A DNA stretch of 64,000 nucleotides from Calditrichota bacterium. GTDB taxonomy: Bacteria > Electryoneota > RPQS01. The translations under genes were made by a program, and so were the position numbers. The stretch is taken from assembly GCA_020637445.1 (NCBI GenBank), contig JACJVZ010000001.1:1488001-1552000 (forward strand), read 5' to 3'. The notes under the pieces are model-generated. The model saw nothing but the letters and a program-made list of their open reading frames with translations, was not told the origin of the DNA and did not search any database. Shown here in pieces: positions 26,448 through 34,135 of this stretch; position 1 is the stretch's first letter; each line of letters opens with the position of its first letter.

Positions 26448-27164
26448 ATGCCATCCATGCAGACTGCCAATTCTGACACATACGACAGGGTAGTTGACCG
26501 GATCTCCGGCGCTTGCGGACGCTCGGGCCGCCGCCCTGAGGAGCTAACAATAGTGGGTGTGACCAAGAGTCACCCTCCGGAGTTGTTGCGCAAAGCCCGT
26601 GCCCTCGGATTGACGGATTTGGGGGAGAACAAGGTTCAGGAAGCTATTGAAAAATATGGTTTTCTAAAAGAGAAACTGGCAGGCTATAAGGTTCGGCTGC
26701 ACATGATTGGCCATTTGCAGAGCAATAAGGTCAAACGAGCCGCCGAAATCTTTAATTGTATTGACACTATCGACCATTTTCGCACGGCGGAGGCTGTAGA
26801 CAAGGCCGTGGCAGAATTGGGGAAACGGATGCGAGTACTCATCCAGGTAAATACCTCAGAGGAGCCGCAGAAATCGGGGATAGAGCCGGTACGAGCCGTT
26901 GAATTGGCTGATCAGGTACGAAGCCTCAAGAGTCTTGATTTACAAGGGTTTATGACCATGGGGCCGATGCGAGGGGATGAACGGGCAGTGCGAGAGAGTT
27001 TCGCGAGGCTGCGGATAGTCCGGGACCAAGTTTGTCAAGAGCTTAATTTACAGAATCTTCCGGTGTTATCGATGGGCATGAGTGGTGATTTTGAATGGGC
27101 AATTGAGGAAGGAGCGACGGAAGTGAGACTTGGAACGATCCTCTGGGGGCCACGAGAACAATGA
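26448..27164 (+). CDS. yggS: YggS/PROSC-family PLP homeostasis protein
   Basis: 238 residues, single-domain alanine-racemase-like TIM barrel that binds PLP without racemase activity and buffers the cofactor. Signatures: IVGVTKSHPPELLRKA with the PLP lysine, LGENKVQEAIEK, HMIGHLQSNKVKRAAEIF, LIQVNTSEEPQKSGI, LSMGMSGDFEWAIEEGATEVRLG. ATG at 26448 is used; a second ATG at 26457 is possible. The gene overlaps the following DivIVA-like gene by four bases, a pairing also familiar from Gram-positive yggS-divIVA clusters. Confidence 0.95.
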   Translation: MPSMQTANSDTYDRVVDRISGACGRSGRRPEELTIVGVTKSHPPELLRKARALGLTDLGENKVQEAIEKYGFLKEKLAGYKVRLHMIGHLQSNKVKRAAEIFNCIDTIDHFRTAEAVDKAVAELGKRMRVLIQVNTSEEPQKSGIEPVRAVELADQVRSLKSLDLQGFMTMGPMRGDERAVRESFARLRIVRDQVCQELNLQNLPVLSMGMSGDFEWAIEEGATEVRLGTILWGPREQ

Positions 27165-27649
27165 GTTTGAGCCCGGTCGACATAGCCCGGCACGAGTTCA
27201 GCAAGTCGCTGCGCGGCTACGACGTGGGCGAAGTGCGCGGATTCCTCGAGGGGGTTGCCTCCGAGTTGGCCGAGCTGCAGGTGAAGCTGACTCAGGCCGA
27301 AGAGGCGGCCGCCGGTGCGCAAGCACAGCTCAAGGCTTTTCGCGACATGGAAAAGAACTTGCGCGACGCCGTTGTGACAGCGCAACAGGGAATGAGTGAT
27401 TCGCGTGAACAGCTTGTACGGGAACGCGAAACGATGCTGCGGGAAGCCCAGCTCGAAGCGGACCGTATTCTGCTTGAGGGCGAACGTAAACTACAAGAGT
27501 TGCGGGAACAGATTCGCGAGATGCAGGTTCAGAAAGACGCATATGTGACGCGGCTTCGTTATCTGCACAACTCGCACGGCTGGGTTTTGGAAATGATGGA
27601 AAAAGATCCTCCGGCAGACGACACACCACAAGAAAAAGTAGATGAGTGA
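27161..27649 (+). CDS. DivIVA-domain coiled-coil protein
   Basis: 162 residues. The N-terminal 35 residues match the DivIVA membrane-curvature-binding domain (LSPVDIARHEFSKSLRGYD, VGEVRGFLEGV); the next 100 or so are strongly heptad-like coiled coil rich in Glu, Gln and Arg, with a short acidic tail. Such proteins mark poles or division sites in Gram-positives. In double-membrane bacteria their role is less known. Coupled to yggS by ATGA and overlapping the next gene by eight bases. Confidence 0.85.
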   Translation: MSLSPVDIARHEFSKSLRGYDVGEVRGFLEGVASELAELQVKLTQAEEAAAGAQAQLKAFRDMEKNLRDAVVTAQQGMSDSREQLVRERETMLREAQLEADRILLEGERKLQELREQIREMQVQKDAYVTRLRYLHNSHGWVLEMMEKDPPADDTPQEKVDE

Positions 27650-28463
27650 AATATTGACGCGGCTGGACGAAACTCTGGCCGTCTTGAAGAAGAAAGTTGC
27701 GAAGACTCCGGAAGTCGGGATTATTCTCGGCACGGGTTTGGGCGGACTGGCGAAAGAGATTCAGATCGAAGTCAGTTTCGACTATTCCGAGATTCCGCAT
27801 TTTGTGCAATCAACCGTGGAGACTCACCACGGCAAGCTGCATTTCGGCATGTTGGGTGGGAAGTTCGTGATGGCCATGCAGGGCCGCTTTCATTATTATG
27901 AAGGCTATACGATGCAGGAGATCACGTATCCCGTGCGTGTGATGAAGCAGATGGGCTGCAAGGTGATGATGGTTTCGAATGCCTGCGGCTGTATCAATCC
28001 TCTCTATAAGGCAGGGGATCTGATGATCATGGATGACCATATCAATCTGTTGGGCGACAATCCGCTGATCGGACCGAACGAAGAAAAGCTCGGCCCCAGA
28101 TTTCCCGATATGAGCGAACCCTATTCGCGCAGATTGATTGCGATGGCCGAAGAAGTTTCAATGAAATTGGGGTATAAGGTGCACCGCGGAACGTATGTGG
28201 CCGTAGCCGGACCCAATCTCGAAACACGGGCCGAATACAGGATGCTTAGATTGATGGGCGCGGACGTGGTGGGGATGTCCACAGTGCCGGAAGTGATTGT
28301 TGCCAATCATATGGGACTGGAAGCCTTCGGAATTTCGATTATCACCGACGAAGGTTTCGCCGATTGTTTGAAGCCTGCTTCGATTGAACACATTCTGAAA
28401 AACGCCGCCGAAGCCGAACCGAAAATGACGAAGATCATGACGGGGTTGATTGAGAGGGTTTGA
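27642..28463 (+). CDS. punA: Purine nucleoside phosphorylase (trimeric PNP-I / MTAP type)
   Basis: 273 residues, phosphorolysis of inosine and guanosine in purine salvage. Signatures: GIILGTGLGGLAKEI (phosphate-binding loop), STVETHHGKLHFG, MQGRFHYYEGYTMQEITYPV, VSNACGCINP, YVAVAGPNLETRAEYRMLR and GMSTVPEVIVANHMG. The last segment holds the purine-binding region; LGADVVGMST-type sequence suits inosine/guanosine PNP rather than MTA phosphorylase. Last gene of the yggS operon, followed by the repeat region. Confidence 0.94.
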   Translation: MSEILTRLDETLAVLKKKVAKTPEVGIILGTGLGGLAKEIQIEVSFDYSEIPHFVQSTVETHHGKLHFGMLGGKFVMAMQGRFHYYEGYTMQEITYPVRVMKQMGCKVMMVSNACGCINPLYKAGDLMIMDDHINLLGDNPLIGPNEEKLGPRFPDMSEPYSRRLIAMAEEVSMKLGYKVHRGTYVAVAGPNLETRAEYRMLRLMGADVVGMSTVPEVIVANHMGLEAFGISIITDEGFADCLKPASIEHILKNAAEAEPKMTKIMTGLIERV

Positions 28464-28477
28464 GAAGGGGGATTCCG

Positions 28478-28505
28478 GCGGGGAACCGCTTTGCTTAATC
28501 CCCGC
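28478..28505. repeat. Hairpin unit 1
   Basis: Seven-base stem GCGGGGA/TCCCCGC around a 14-base loop, followed by CTCGGCGA shared with unit 2. Confidence 0.7.
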
Positions 28506-28576
28506 TCGGCGAGAGCACAGACCCCATCCCCTAACCCCTTCCCCTTGAACGGAGAAGGGGAACCGGAACGGAGAGA

Positions 28577-28600
28577 TCCTTCACTACGTTCAGGATGACA
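28577..28600. repeat. Dispersed-repeat block, copy 1
   Basis: Minus-strand form begins GTCATCCTGAACGTAGTGAA. Copy 2 at 28696-28719 differs at one internal base in the first 23. Confidence 0.7.
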
Positions 28601-28629
28601 ATGCGTAGAGAGTTACACACGAGATTCCG

Positions 28630-28656
28630 GCCGGGTTGCGGCGGCCTTAACCCGGC
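28630..28656. repeat. Hairpin unit 2
   Basis: Eight-base stem GCCGGGTT/AACCCGGC around an 11-base loop. Flanks match unit 1 (GATTCC before, CTCGGCGA after), while the stem bases differ on both sides so that pairing is kept. Confidence 0.7.
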
Positions 28657-28695
28657 TCGGCGACGTGGGTGTTTGCGCGTTGGTTTCCAGAGGGG

Positions 28696-28719
28696 TCCTT
28701 CACTGCGTTCAGGATGACG
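28696..28719. repeat. Dispersed-repeat block, copy 2
   Basis: Minus-strand form contains GTCATCCTGAACGCAGTGAA. This short mobile-looking phrase recurs in many bacterial genomes (recalled, not searched). Confidence 0.7.
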
Positions 28720-28802
28720 ACGCGCTTTGGGAGTGTCAAATTTTCTTGGGGGATTTTGCGCACGAACGTGCGCGCTACAATGAGAATCAATAAACGAAAG
28801 AT

Positions 28803-31800
28803 ATGTTGAAACCCGAATCTGAAAAACTGCATTTGCCGGCTGTTGACCATGAAATCCTGAAGCTCTGGGAAGAGCAGAAGGTTTTTGAGCGTTCTATTAA
28901 CGAGCGCGCGGGTGGGTCGGATTTCGTGTTTTTCGACGGACCTCCGGGGACGAACGGGCTGCCGCATATCGGGCATATGATGCAGTCGGCGCTGAAGGAT
29001 TTGTGGCCGCGCTACAAAACCATGCAGGGCTATCGCGTACTGCGCAAAGCCGGATGGGACACACACGGACTGCCGATTGAATTGACCGCCGATAAAGAGT
29101 TGGGATTCACCTCGAAGCTCGACGTGGCGAAATACGGCGAGCAGGAATATGTCGATTACTGCCGCAGCACGGTATTCCGGTTCAAGCGCGAATGGGAAAT
29201 TGCGATTCGACGGATCGGCCGTTTTCTTGATTTGGAACATGCGTATGCGACGTACGAACCGTACTACATTCAGTCGGACTGGTGGACGCTGAAGCAGGCG
29301 TGGAATTTGGAACTCGAGGGCGAAGCGCGCGAACGAGCACTGAGACTCGGTCAATCGCCGCGCTACCTCTATAAGGACTACCGCGTGATGGCCTACAGTC
29401 CGCGCACGGGCACGACGCTCTCGAATTTCGAAGTCGCGCAGGGCTATCAGGAAGTCACGGACCTGACGCTCTATGTGAAATTCAAAGTCGTCGGCGAGGC
29501 GAATCTTTATCTCGCCGCTTGGACGACGACGCCGTGGACGCTGCTCTCGAATTTAGCTGTTGCAGTGGGTCCCGATATTGAGTATTCGATCATTGAACGC
29601 GAAGCCTCCGGCAAACGAGTGATCATCGCCACCGCGCGCCTCGAAGCTCTGAAACCGATGTTGGGTGAATACAAAGTGCTTGGCACAAAAATGGGCCGCG
29701 AACTCGAAGGCATGCGCTACGAGCCGCTGTTTGATTGGCTGAATCTGCCGGGAACACGTGCCTGCTCCGTCGTTGCCGACGAGTATGTGACAACCGAAGA
29801 CGGTACGGGGCTTGTGCATCTTGCCAATTACGGTGAAGACGACTTCCGGATTTTGCGCAAGATGGAAATTCCGGTGGTGCTGACCGTGGATGCCGATGGA
29901 TTGGTGGGGCAACATGCGCATCCATTTGCGGGTCGTGAGTTCCGCGAAGAAGGACTCGACGTCGATATTCTTAAATATTTGCAAGCCAAGGGCCTGCTGC
30001 TTGGCAAAGAGAAATACACACACACGTATCCGTTCGATTATCGCACGAAGACGCCGCTGATGTATTTCCCGCGACCGGCCTGGTTCATTCGCGCGACGGC
30101 ATTGAAAGAAATGATGCTCGAAGCGAATAAGCACATCGGTTGGAAACCCGATCATGTGCGCGACGGACGGTTTGGAAATTGGCTCGAAAATGTGCAGGAT
30201 TGGAACGTCACTCGCGAACGCTATTGGGGCTCACCGCTTCCTGTGTGGATGACCGAAGATGGCAGCGAAGCAATCTGTGTTGAGAGCCTCGACGAACTTC
30301 ATGAACTTGCGTCAGCGCAAGGTAACCCGCTATCAAGCGGGTGGGACCCGCATAAGCCGGCGATTGATCAAGTTGTCTTGAAAACGAAAGACGGCCGTGA
30401 AATGCGGCGCGAGAATTTCGTATTGGACAGCTGGTTTAATGCCGGATTGATGCCGTGGGGACAGTTTGGATTTCCGGCGGCTGAAGGTTCCGACGAGCTC
30501 TTCATGTCGCAGTATCCGGCGGACTTCATCAGCGAAGGCCAGGATCAGACGCGTGGATGGTTTTATACTTTGTTGGCTTGCTCCTGTCTTGTTGCAAAGG
30601 CGAAGATACAGGATGCCGAGCAGCGCAAGGATGAAACCGCGAAGAAGTTCTGGAGTAATCCGGTCAACTGGTCAAGCTATAAGAATGTAATTTGCACGGA
30701 GCTTGTACTCGATTCGAAGGGCCAGAAGATGTCGAAATCTTTGGGCAACGTGGTCGATCCGATGGCTCTGTTTGAAAAATTCGGCGCCGATCCGGTTAGA
30801 TGGATATTCTTTGCGACGAATCCGTGGCTCTCAAAGAGATTTGGCGAAGAAGAAATTCGTGAAGCCGTGCGCTCTGTGATTCTGCCGCTTTGGAACAGTT
30901 ACAGTTTCTTTGTGACGTATGCTGTGATCGACGGATGGACGCCGTCCGAGAAGAAAGTCGAACGCACGGAGTTGGATGATTGGATTTTGTCCGAATACAA
31001 TCGACTGATTTCCGAAGTCACGACGAACTTGGATCAATACGACGTCGGCAAAGCATCGCAGGCGATTCTGTCGTTTTTGGATGAATTGACGAATTGGTAT
31101 ATCCGCCGCTCGCGCAGAAGATTTTGGAAGTCGGAGAGTGACGGCGACAAGCACGCGGCCTATGCCACCCTCTATGAGGTGTTGGAGGGGTTAGTTAGAC
31201 TTTTGGCCCCGTTCTTGCCATTCGTGACCGAGCACATTTATCAGAATTTAGTGCGCGGATTGAACGCGAATGCAGCGGATAGTGTGCATTTGGCGAAATA
31301 CCCGGAAGCCGACGAGAAATTACGCAACCGCAATCTTGAACGGCAAATGGCCCGGGTGCAGGAAGCCGTTTCGTTGGCACGCGCACTCAGAGAAGAGCGC
31401 AAGCTGAAAGTTCGGCAACCGCTGGCCAAGATGACGTGGGTCGTGCCGGAAGCGGGGGCTGAAGCCGAACTTGCGCCTTATGTTTGGCTTGTGCTGGACG
31501 AAATCAACGTAAAAGAAATTGAGATTCGCTCGGATGACGCGGGACTTGTGACGCTCTCATCTAAGGCAAATTTCAAGGTGCTGGGCAAGAAGGTCGGCGC
31601 GCGGATGAAAGAGATCGCGGCACTGATTGAACAGCTCTCCAAAGAAGAGATTGCAGCACTGGACAGCGGGAACAGCATCACGGTCGGCGGAGTAGAACTT
31701 AGTCCGGAAGACGTCTTGATCCGCCGGGAAGAACTTGAAGGTTACGCGGTGCAGTCGGACGGTCACATGACGATTGCACTGGACACGCACATGTCTCCCG

Positions 31801-32084
31801 AACTTGTGGCCGAAGGATTGGCGCGGGAAGTCGTGCATTCGATTCAGTCGGCTCGTAAGGACGCGGGATTTGAAATTACGGACCGGATCGCGATTGAATT
31901 GGCGACGGAAGGGGAAGAGTTAAAGCAAGCCGTTCGCCGATTCGAAGAGTATATTTGCCGTGAAACGCTGTGTACCGAACTCAGCATTGCGCACGGCTCG
32001 GGAGATCAGAAGGCCGGAGACCATGAGTTCGGAGTGATTGTATCGCGCACAGTTGGAACATCCAAAGAATTGACACGGGCTTAA
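28803..32084 (+). CDS. ileS: Isoleucyl-tRNA synthetase
   Basis: 1093 residues, class I synthetase. HIGH at 55-58 (NGLPHIGHMMQSALKDLW), editing domain (LAAWTTTPWTLLSNLAVAVG), KMSKS at 642-646 (GQKMSKSLGNVVDP), then the helical anticodon-binding domain (YNRLISEVTTNLDQYDVGKA). The length is above the bacterial type-1 average, and no C-terminal zinc finger with paired cysteines is present. Both features suggest the IleS2 (eukaryote-like) clade, which often tolerates mupirocin; this is an inference from domain layout. Confidence 0.95.
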   Translation: MLKPESEKLHLPAVDHEILKLWEEQKVFERSINERAGGSDFVFFDGPPGTNGLPHIGHMMQSALKDLWPRYKTMQGYRVLRKAGWDTHGLPIELTADKELGFTSKLDVAKYGEQEYVDYCRSTVFRFKREWEIAIRRIGRFLDLEHAYATYEPYYIQSDWWTLKQAWNLELEGEARERALRLGQSPRYLYKDYRVMAYSPRTGTTLSNFEVAQGYQEVTDLTLYVKFKVVGEANLYLAAWTTTPWTLLSNLAVAVGPDIEYSIIEREASGKRVIIATARLEALKPMLGEYKVLGTKMGRELEGMRYEPLFDWLNLPGTRACSVVADEYVTTEDGTGLVHLANYGEDDFRILRKMEIPVVLTVDADGLVGQHAHPFAGREFREEGLDVDILKYLQAKGLLLGKEKYTHTYPFDYRTKTPLMYFPRPAWFIRATALKEMMLEANKHIGWKPDHVRDGRFGNWLENVQDWNVTRERYWGSPLPVWMTEDGSEAICVESLDELHELASAQGNPLSSGWDPHKPAIDQVVLKTKDGREMRRENFVLDSWFNAGLMPWGQFGFPAAEGSDELFMSQYPADFISEGQDQTRGWFYTLLACSCLVAKAKIQDAEQRKDETAKKFWSNPVNWSSYKNVICTELVLDSKGQKMSKSLGNVVDPMALFEKFGADPVRWIFFATNPWLSKRFGEEEIREAVRSVILPLWNSYSFFVTYAVIDGWTPSEKKVERTELDDWILSEYNRLISEVTTNLDQYDVGKASQAILSFLDELTNWYIRRSRRRFWKSESDGDKHAAYATLYEVLEGLVRLLAPFLPFVTEHIYQNLVRGLNANAADSVHLAKYPEADEKLRNRNLERQMARVQEAVSLARALREERKLKVRQPLAKMTWVVPEAGAEAELAPYVWLVLDEINVKEIEIRSDDAGLVTLSSKANFKVLGKKVGARMKEIAALIEQLSKEEIAALDSGNSITVGGVELSPEDVLIRREELEGYAVQSDGHMTIALDTHMSPELVAEGLAREVVHSIQSARKDAGFEITDRIAIELATEGEELKQAVRRFEEYICRETLCTELSIAHGSGDQKAGDHEFGVIVSRTVGTSKELTRA

Positions 32085-32101
32085 GGACATACATACAAAC
32101 T

Positions 32102-32566
32102 ATGGCAACAGAGAAGAAAAAGAAGACCAGCGAAAGCGACTCCAAGCATCCATGGCCGGACGGTCCGAAGCCTTCCCATTATGCTCCGGAGTGGATGGAA
32201 TATTTTCGGCATTTGATTCACGAGCGCCGAAAAGAAATCCTGCGGGAGATCGGCTACCTTCGCGAAAGCTCGATGGAACAGACGTCCGACACGTATTCGG
32301 GAGACTCTTCGACTTACAGCTATCACATGGCCGATCAGGGGACGGACGCGCAGGAACGCGAGAAGGCGTTTTTGTTTGCCAGTCGTGAGGGGAAGATGTT
32401 GACCTTGCTTGATCAGGCTGAAGAACGTATGTCGAACGGGACCTACGGTTACTGTATGGACACGAACGAGCCGATAGAGTTTCGCCGCTTGGAAGCGATT
32501 CCTCATGCGAAATTGAGTATCGAAGCGAAGCGCCGCTTGGAAGAGGCAAAGAACAATATCGAATGA
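32102..32566 (+). CDS. TraR/DksA-family protein with degenerate zinc finger
   Basis: 154 residues. N-terminal Lys-rich segment, helical coiled-coil region with FRHLIHERRKEILREI and AFLFASREGKMLTLLDQAEE, and the C-terminal family motif GTYGYCMDTNEPIEFRRLEA then IPHAKLSIEAKRRLEEA. Only one of the four usual zinc-binding cysteines remains (CMDT for CxxC; the second pair is absent). DksA-type proteins bind RNA polymerase through the secondary channel. It follows ileS by 17 bases and overlaps lspA by four. Confidence 0.88.
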   Translation: MATEKKKKTSESDSKHPWPDGPKPSHYAPEWMEYFRHLIHERRKEILREIGYLRESSMEQTSDTYSGDSSTYSYHMADQGTDAQEREKAFLFASREGKMLTLLDQAEERMSNGTYGYCMDTNEPIEFRRLEAIPHAKLSIEAKRRLEEAKNNIE

Positions 32567-33183
32567 CGAGTTCTCCCGCTTCCCGGCCAGCGGTTTGGCC
32601 GTGGCTACTGGGTTTCGCGGTCTTGCTCGGGTTGGATCAGCTCACAAAGTACTGGGTAAGGTCCCACTTTGTGCTTGGCGAGTCGATTCCCGTGATCGGC
32701 GAGTATTTACGATTGACATACGTGCAAAATCCCGGCGTGGCCTTTGGACTGGAGCCCTTTTCGCCGACGATTTTGCTGATTTTCGGTTCATTGGCAGCGA
32801 TCGCTTTGGGCTGGTACTTGATTCGTCTCGTGCGTCACAGAGACCTTTTGAAATGGCCGGTGTTTTTATTTTTGAGCGGCGCGGTAGGCAACTCGATTGA
32901 CCGCGCGATGTTCGGTTCCGTGACGGATTTTCTGGACGCAGACTTTCCGGACTTCATCATGGATCGTTGGCCCGTGTTCAACGTAGCCGATTCATGTGTG
33001 ACCATAGGTATTGCAATATTGGTGTGGCAGACGTTGTTCGTCAAGACCCACGCTCCCCTCTCTCCTTCTTCTGGTGAACGACCCGACTCCTCCTCCCTTT
33101 CGTCTGCAAGCGGCAGCGGGACAGAAACCGCTCCGGCTGGACCGCTTTCTGACGCAAGCCCTTCCGGCGATCTCCCGAAATAA
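32563..33183 (+). CDS. lspA: Lipoprotein signal peptidase (signal peptidase II)
   Basis: Aspartyl membrane protease that removes prolipoprotein signal peptides. The first about 160 residues form the usual four-helix enzyme: GLDQLTKYWVRSHF, YVQNPGVAFGL, GAVGNSIDRAMFGSVTDFLD with the first catalytic Asp region, and FNVADSCVTIGIAI with the second. The last about 40 residues are Ser/Pro/Gly-rich and are read from bases that in another frame begin RluD, so the tail is probably not functional. Coupled to the TraR-like gene by ATGA. MltD in this window is one predicted substrate. Confidence 0.95.
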   Translation: MTSSPASRPAVWPWLLGFAVLLGLDQLTKYWVRSHFVLGESIPVIGEYLRLTYVQNPGVAFGLEPFSPTILLIFGSLAAIALGWYLIRLVRHRDLLKWPVFLFLSGAVGNSIDRAMFGSVTDFLDADFPDFIMDRWPVFNVADSCVTIGIAILVWQTLFVKTHAPLSPSSGERPDSSSLSSASGSGTETAPAGPLSDASPSGDLPK

Positions 33184-34069
33184 GGTTCACGGCCTGATTG
33201 AGGCCGGACTGGTATTTGTCAACGGTCAAGTTGTGCGCAAATCGTGGCGCGTGACGGGCGGCGACGTGGTTGAGATTTTGTTTAGACCGCAAGAACCTTC
33301 GGATATTCTGGCTGAAGAGATTCCGCTTGAGATACACTACGAAGACGAGTCTCTGCTTGTCGTAAACAAGCCGGCGGGGATGGTGACTCATCCCGCACAC
33401 GGGAATTTCAGCGGCACGTTGGTCAACGCACTGCTTCATCATTTGGGGAAGACAACGGGGCCGGACAATTTGCGGCCGGGGATAGTACATCGACTGGACA
33501 AGGGGACAAGCGGTTTGCTGGTGGTGGCCAAAGATGAGAAAGTCCACCGCAAGCTGACGGAGCAATTTAGCAAGCGGACAGTAGAACGCGAATACCGTTC
33601 ATTGGTGTGGGGAAGGTTTAAGCACGATGAAGGGAGAATCGAGACTCTGCTTGACCGCCATCAGGGTGACCGCAAGAGGTTCGCGGTCGTTCGTAAAGGG
33701 GGCAAGGAAGCGATCACGACTTATCGTGTGCTCGAGAATTACGCGGATACGGCATATGTACGTTTGAAACTCGGAACGGGACGCACGCATCAGATTCGCG
33801 TACATCTTGAACATATCGGCCATCCGGTATTTGGTGATTCATCATACGGCGGACGATTGAAACGAGTTGGTCATTTTGGTGGCGCGCGCAAGAAGTTCTA
33901 TCAGGATATTTTTCAGGATGTCGAGTATTTTATGCTGCATGCGCGCACATTGGGATTTGTTCATCCAGTATCAAACGAAGTTCTGAGTTTTGCGGCAGAG
34001 CCGCCGGAACTGTTTGTTAACGTTTTGGAAATACTTAAGAAGGATGCATTGCTTGAGCTTGACAAATAA
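33074..34069 (+). CDS. rluD: Large-subunit pseudouridine synthase, RluC/RluD type
   Basis: Isomerises uridines in 23S rRNA. N-terminal S4 RNA-binding domain (RLDRFLTQALPAISRNKVHG, LVFVNGQVV) then the catalytic domain with the aspartate in HRLDKGTSGLLVVAKD, followed by REYRSLVWGRF, TGRTHQIRVHLEHIGHPVFG and HARTLGFVHPVS. The frame is open from 33011; the GTG at 33074 (NDPTPPPFRLQ) is the best remaining start before the S4 domain, with no strong Shine-Dalgarno. Even so it overlaps lspA by 110 bases. RluD is preferred over RluC on context only. Confidence 0.92.
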   Translation: MNDPTPPPFRLQAAAGQKPLRLDRFLTQALPAISRNKVHGLIEAGLVFVNGQVVRKSWRVTGGDVVEILFRPQEPSDILAEEIPLEIHYEDESLLVVNKPAGMVTHPAHGNFSGTLVNALLHHLGKTTGPDNLRPGIVHRLDKGTSGLLVVAKDEKVHRKLTEQFSKRTVEREYRSLVWGRFKHDEGRIETLLDRHQGDRKRFAVVRKGGKEAITTYRVLENYADTAYVRLKLGTGRTHQIRVHLEHIGHPVFGDSSYGGRLKRVGHFGGARKKFYQDIFQDVEYFMLHARTLGFVHPVSNEVLSFAAEPPELFVNVLEILKKDALLELDK

Positions 34070-34087
34070 GCTCGAACATTGTATATT
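34059..34087 (+). promoter_or_regulatory. Consensus promoter for secD-secF
   Basis: TTGACA (34059-34064), 17 bases, TATATT (34082-34087). The -35 box lies in the last codons of rluD. The expected start near 34094 gives a 42-base leader that can fold through GCAAAC/GTTTGC at about 34097-34122. Confidence 0.75.
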
Positions 34088-34135
34088 GAAGGTCTTTGCA
34101 AACTTACACCTACCCGGTTTGCCAATCTTTAAGCT

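Larger units (their letters stand above)
28464..28802. repeat. Repeat-built intergenic region between punA and ileS
   Basis: 339 bases without a gene, composed almost wholly of repeat-like blocks. Two related hairpin units begin GATTCCGGC at 28471 and 28623. Two near-identical 23-base blocks of the type TCCTTCACTrCGTTCAGGA lie at 28577 and 28696. A hairpin CCCCTT/AAGGGG is at 28541-28560, and a palindrome GCGCAC-GAAC-GTGCGC at 28758-28773. Read on the minus strand, one 23-base block encodes the VILNAVKDP phrase found in many spurious protein predictions, which marks it as a widely dispersed repeat. No clear ileS promoter was found. Confidence 0.75.

Noticed and set aside
28756..28781. Promoter TTGCGC / TACAAT before ileS
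   Set aside because: The spacing is only 14 bases and the -35-like box lies inside a palindromic repeat.
28647..29354. 235-codon minus-strand open frame over the start of ileS
   Set aside because: Antisense to ileS and extends into the repeat region, where it yields the VILNAVKDP phrase typical of spurious repeat-derived predictions.
33011..33073. Longer RluD starting at 33011
   Set aside because: The extra 21 residues (Cys/Arg/Ser-rich) match nothing in the family and lie wholly inside lspA.
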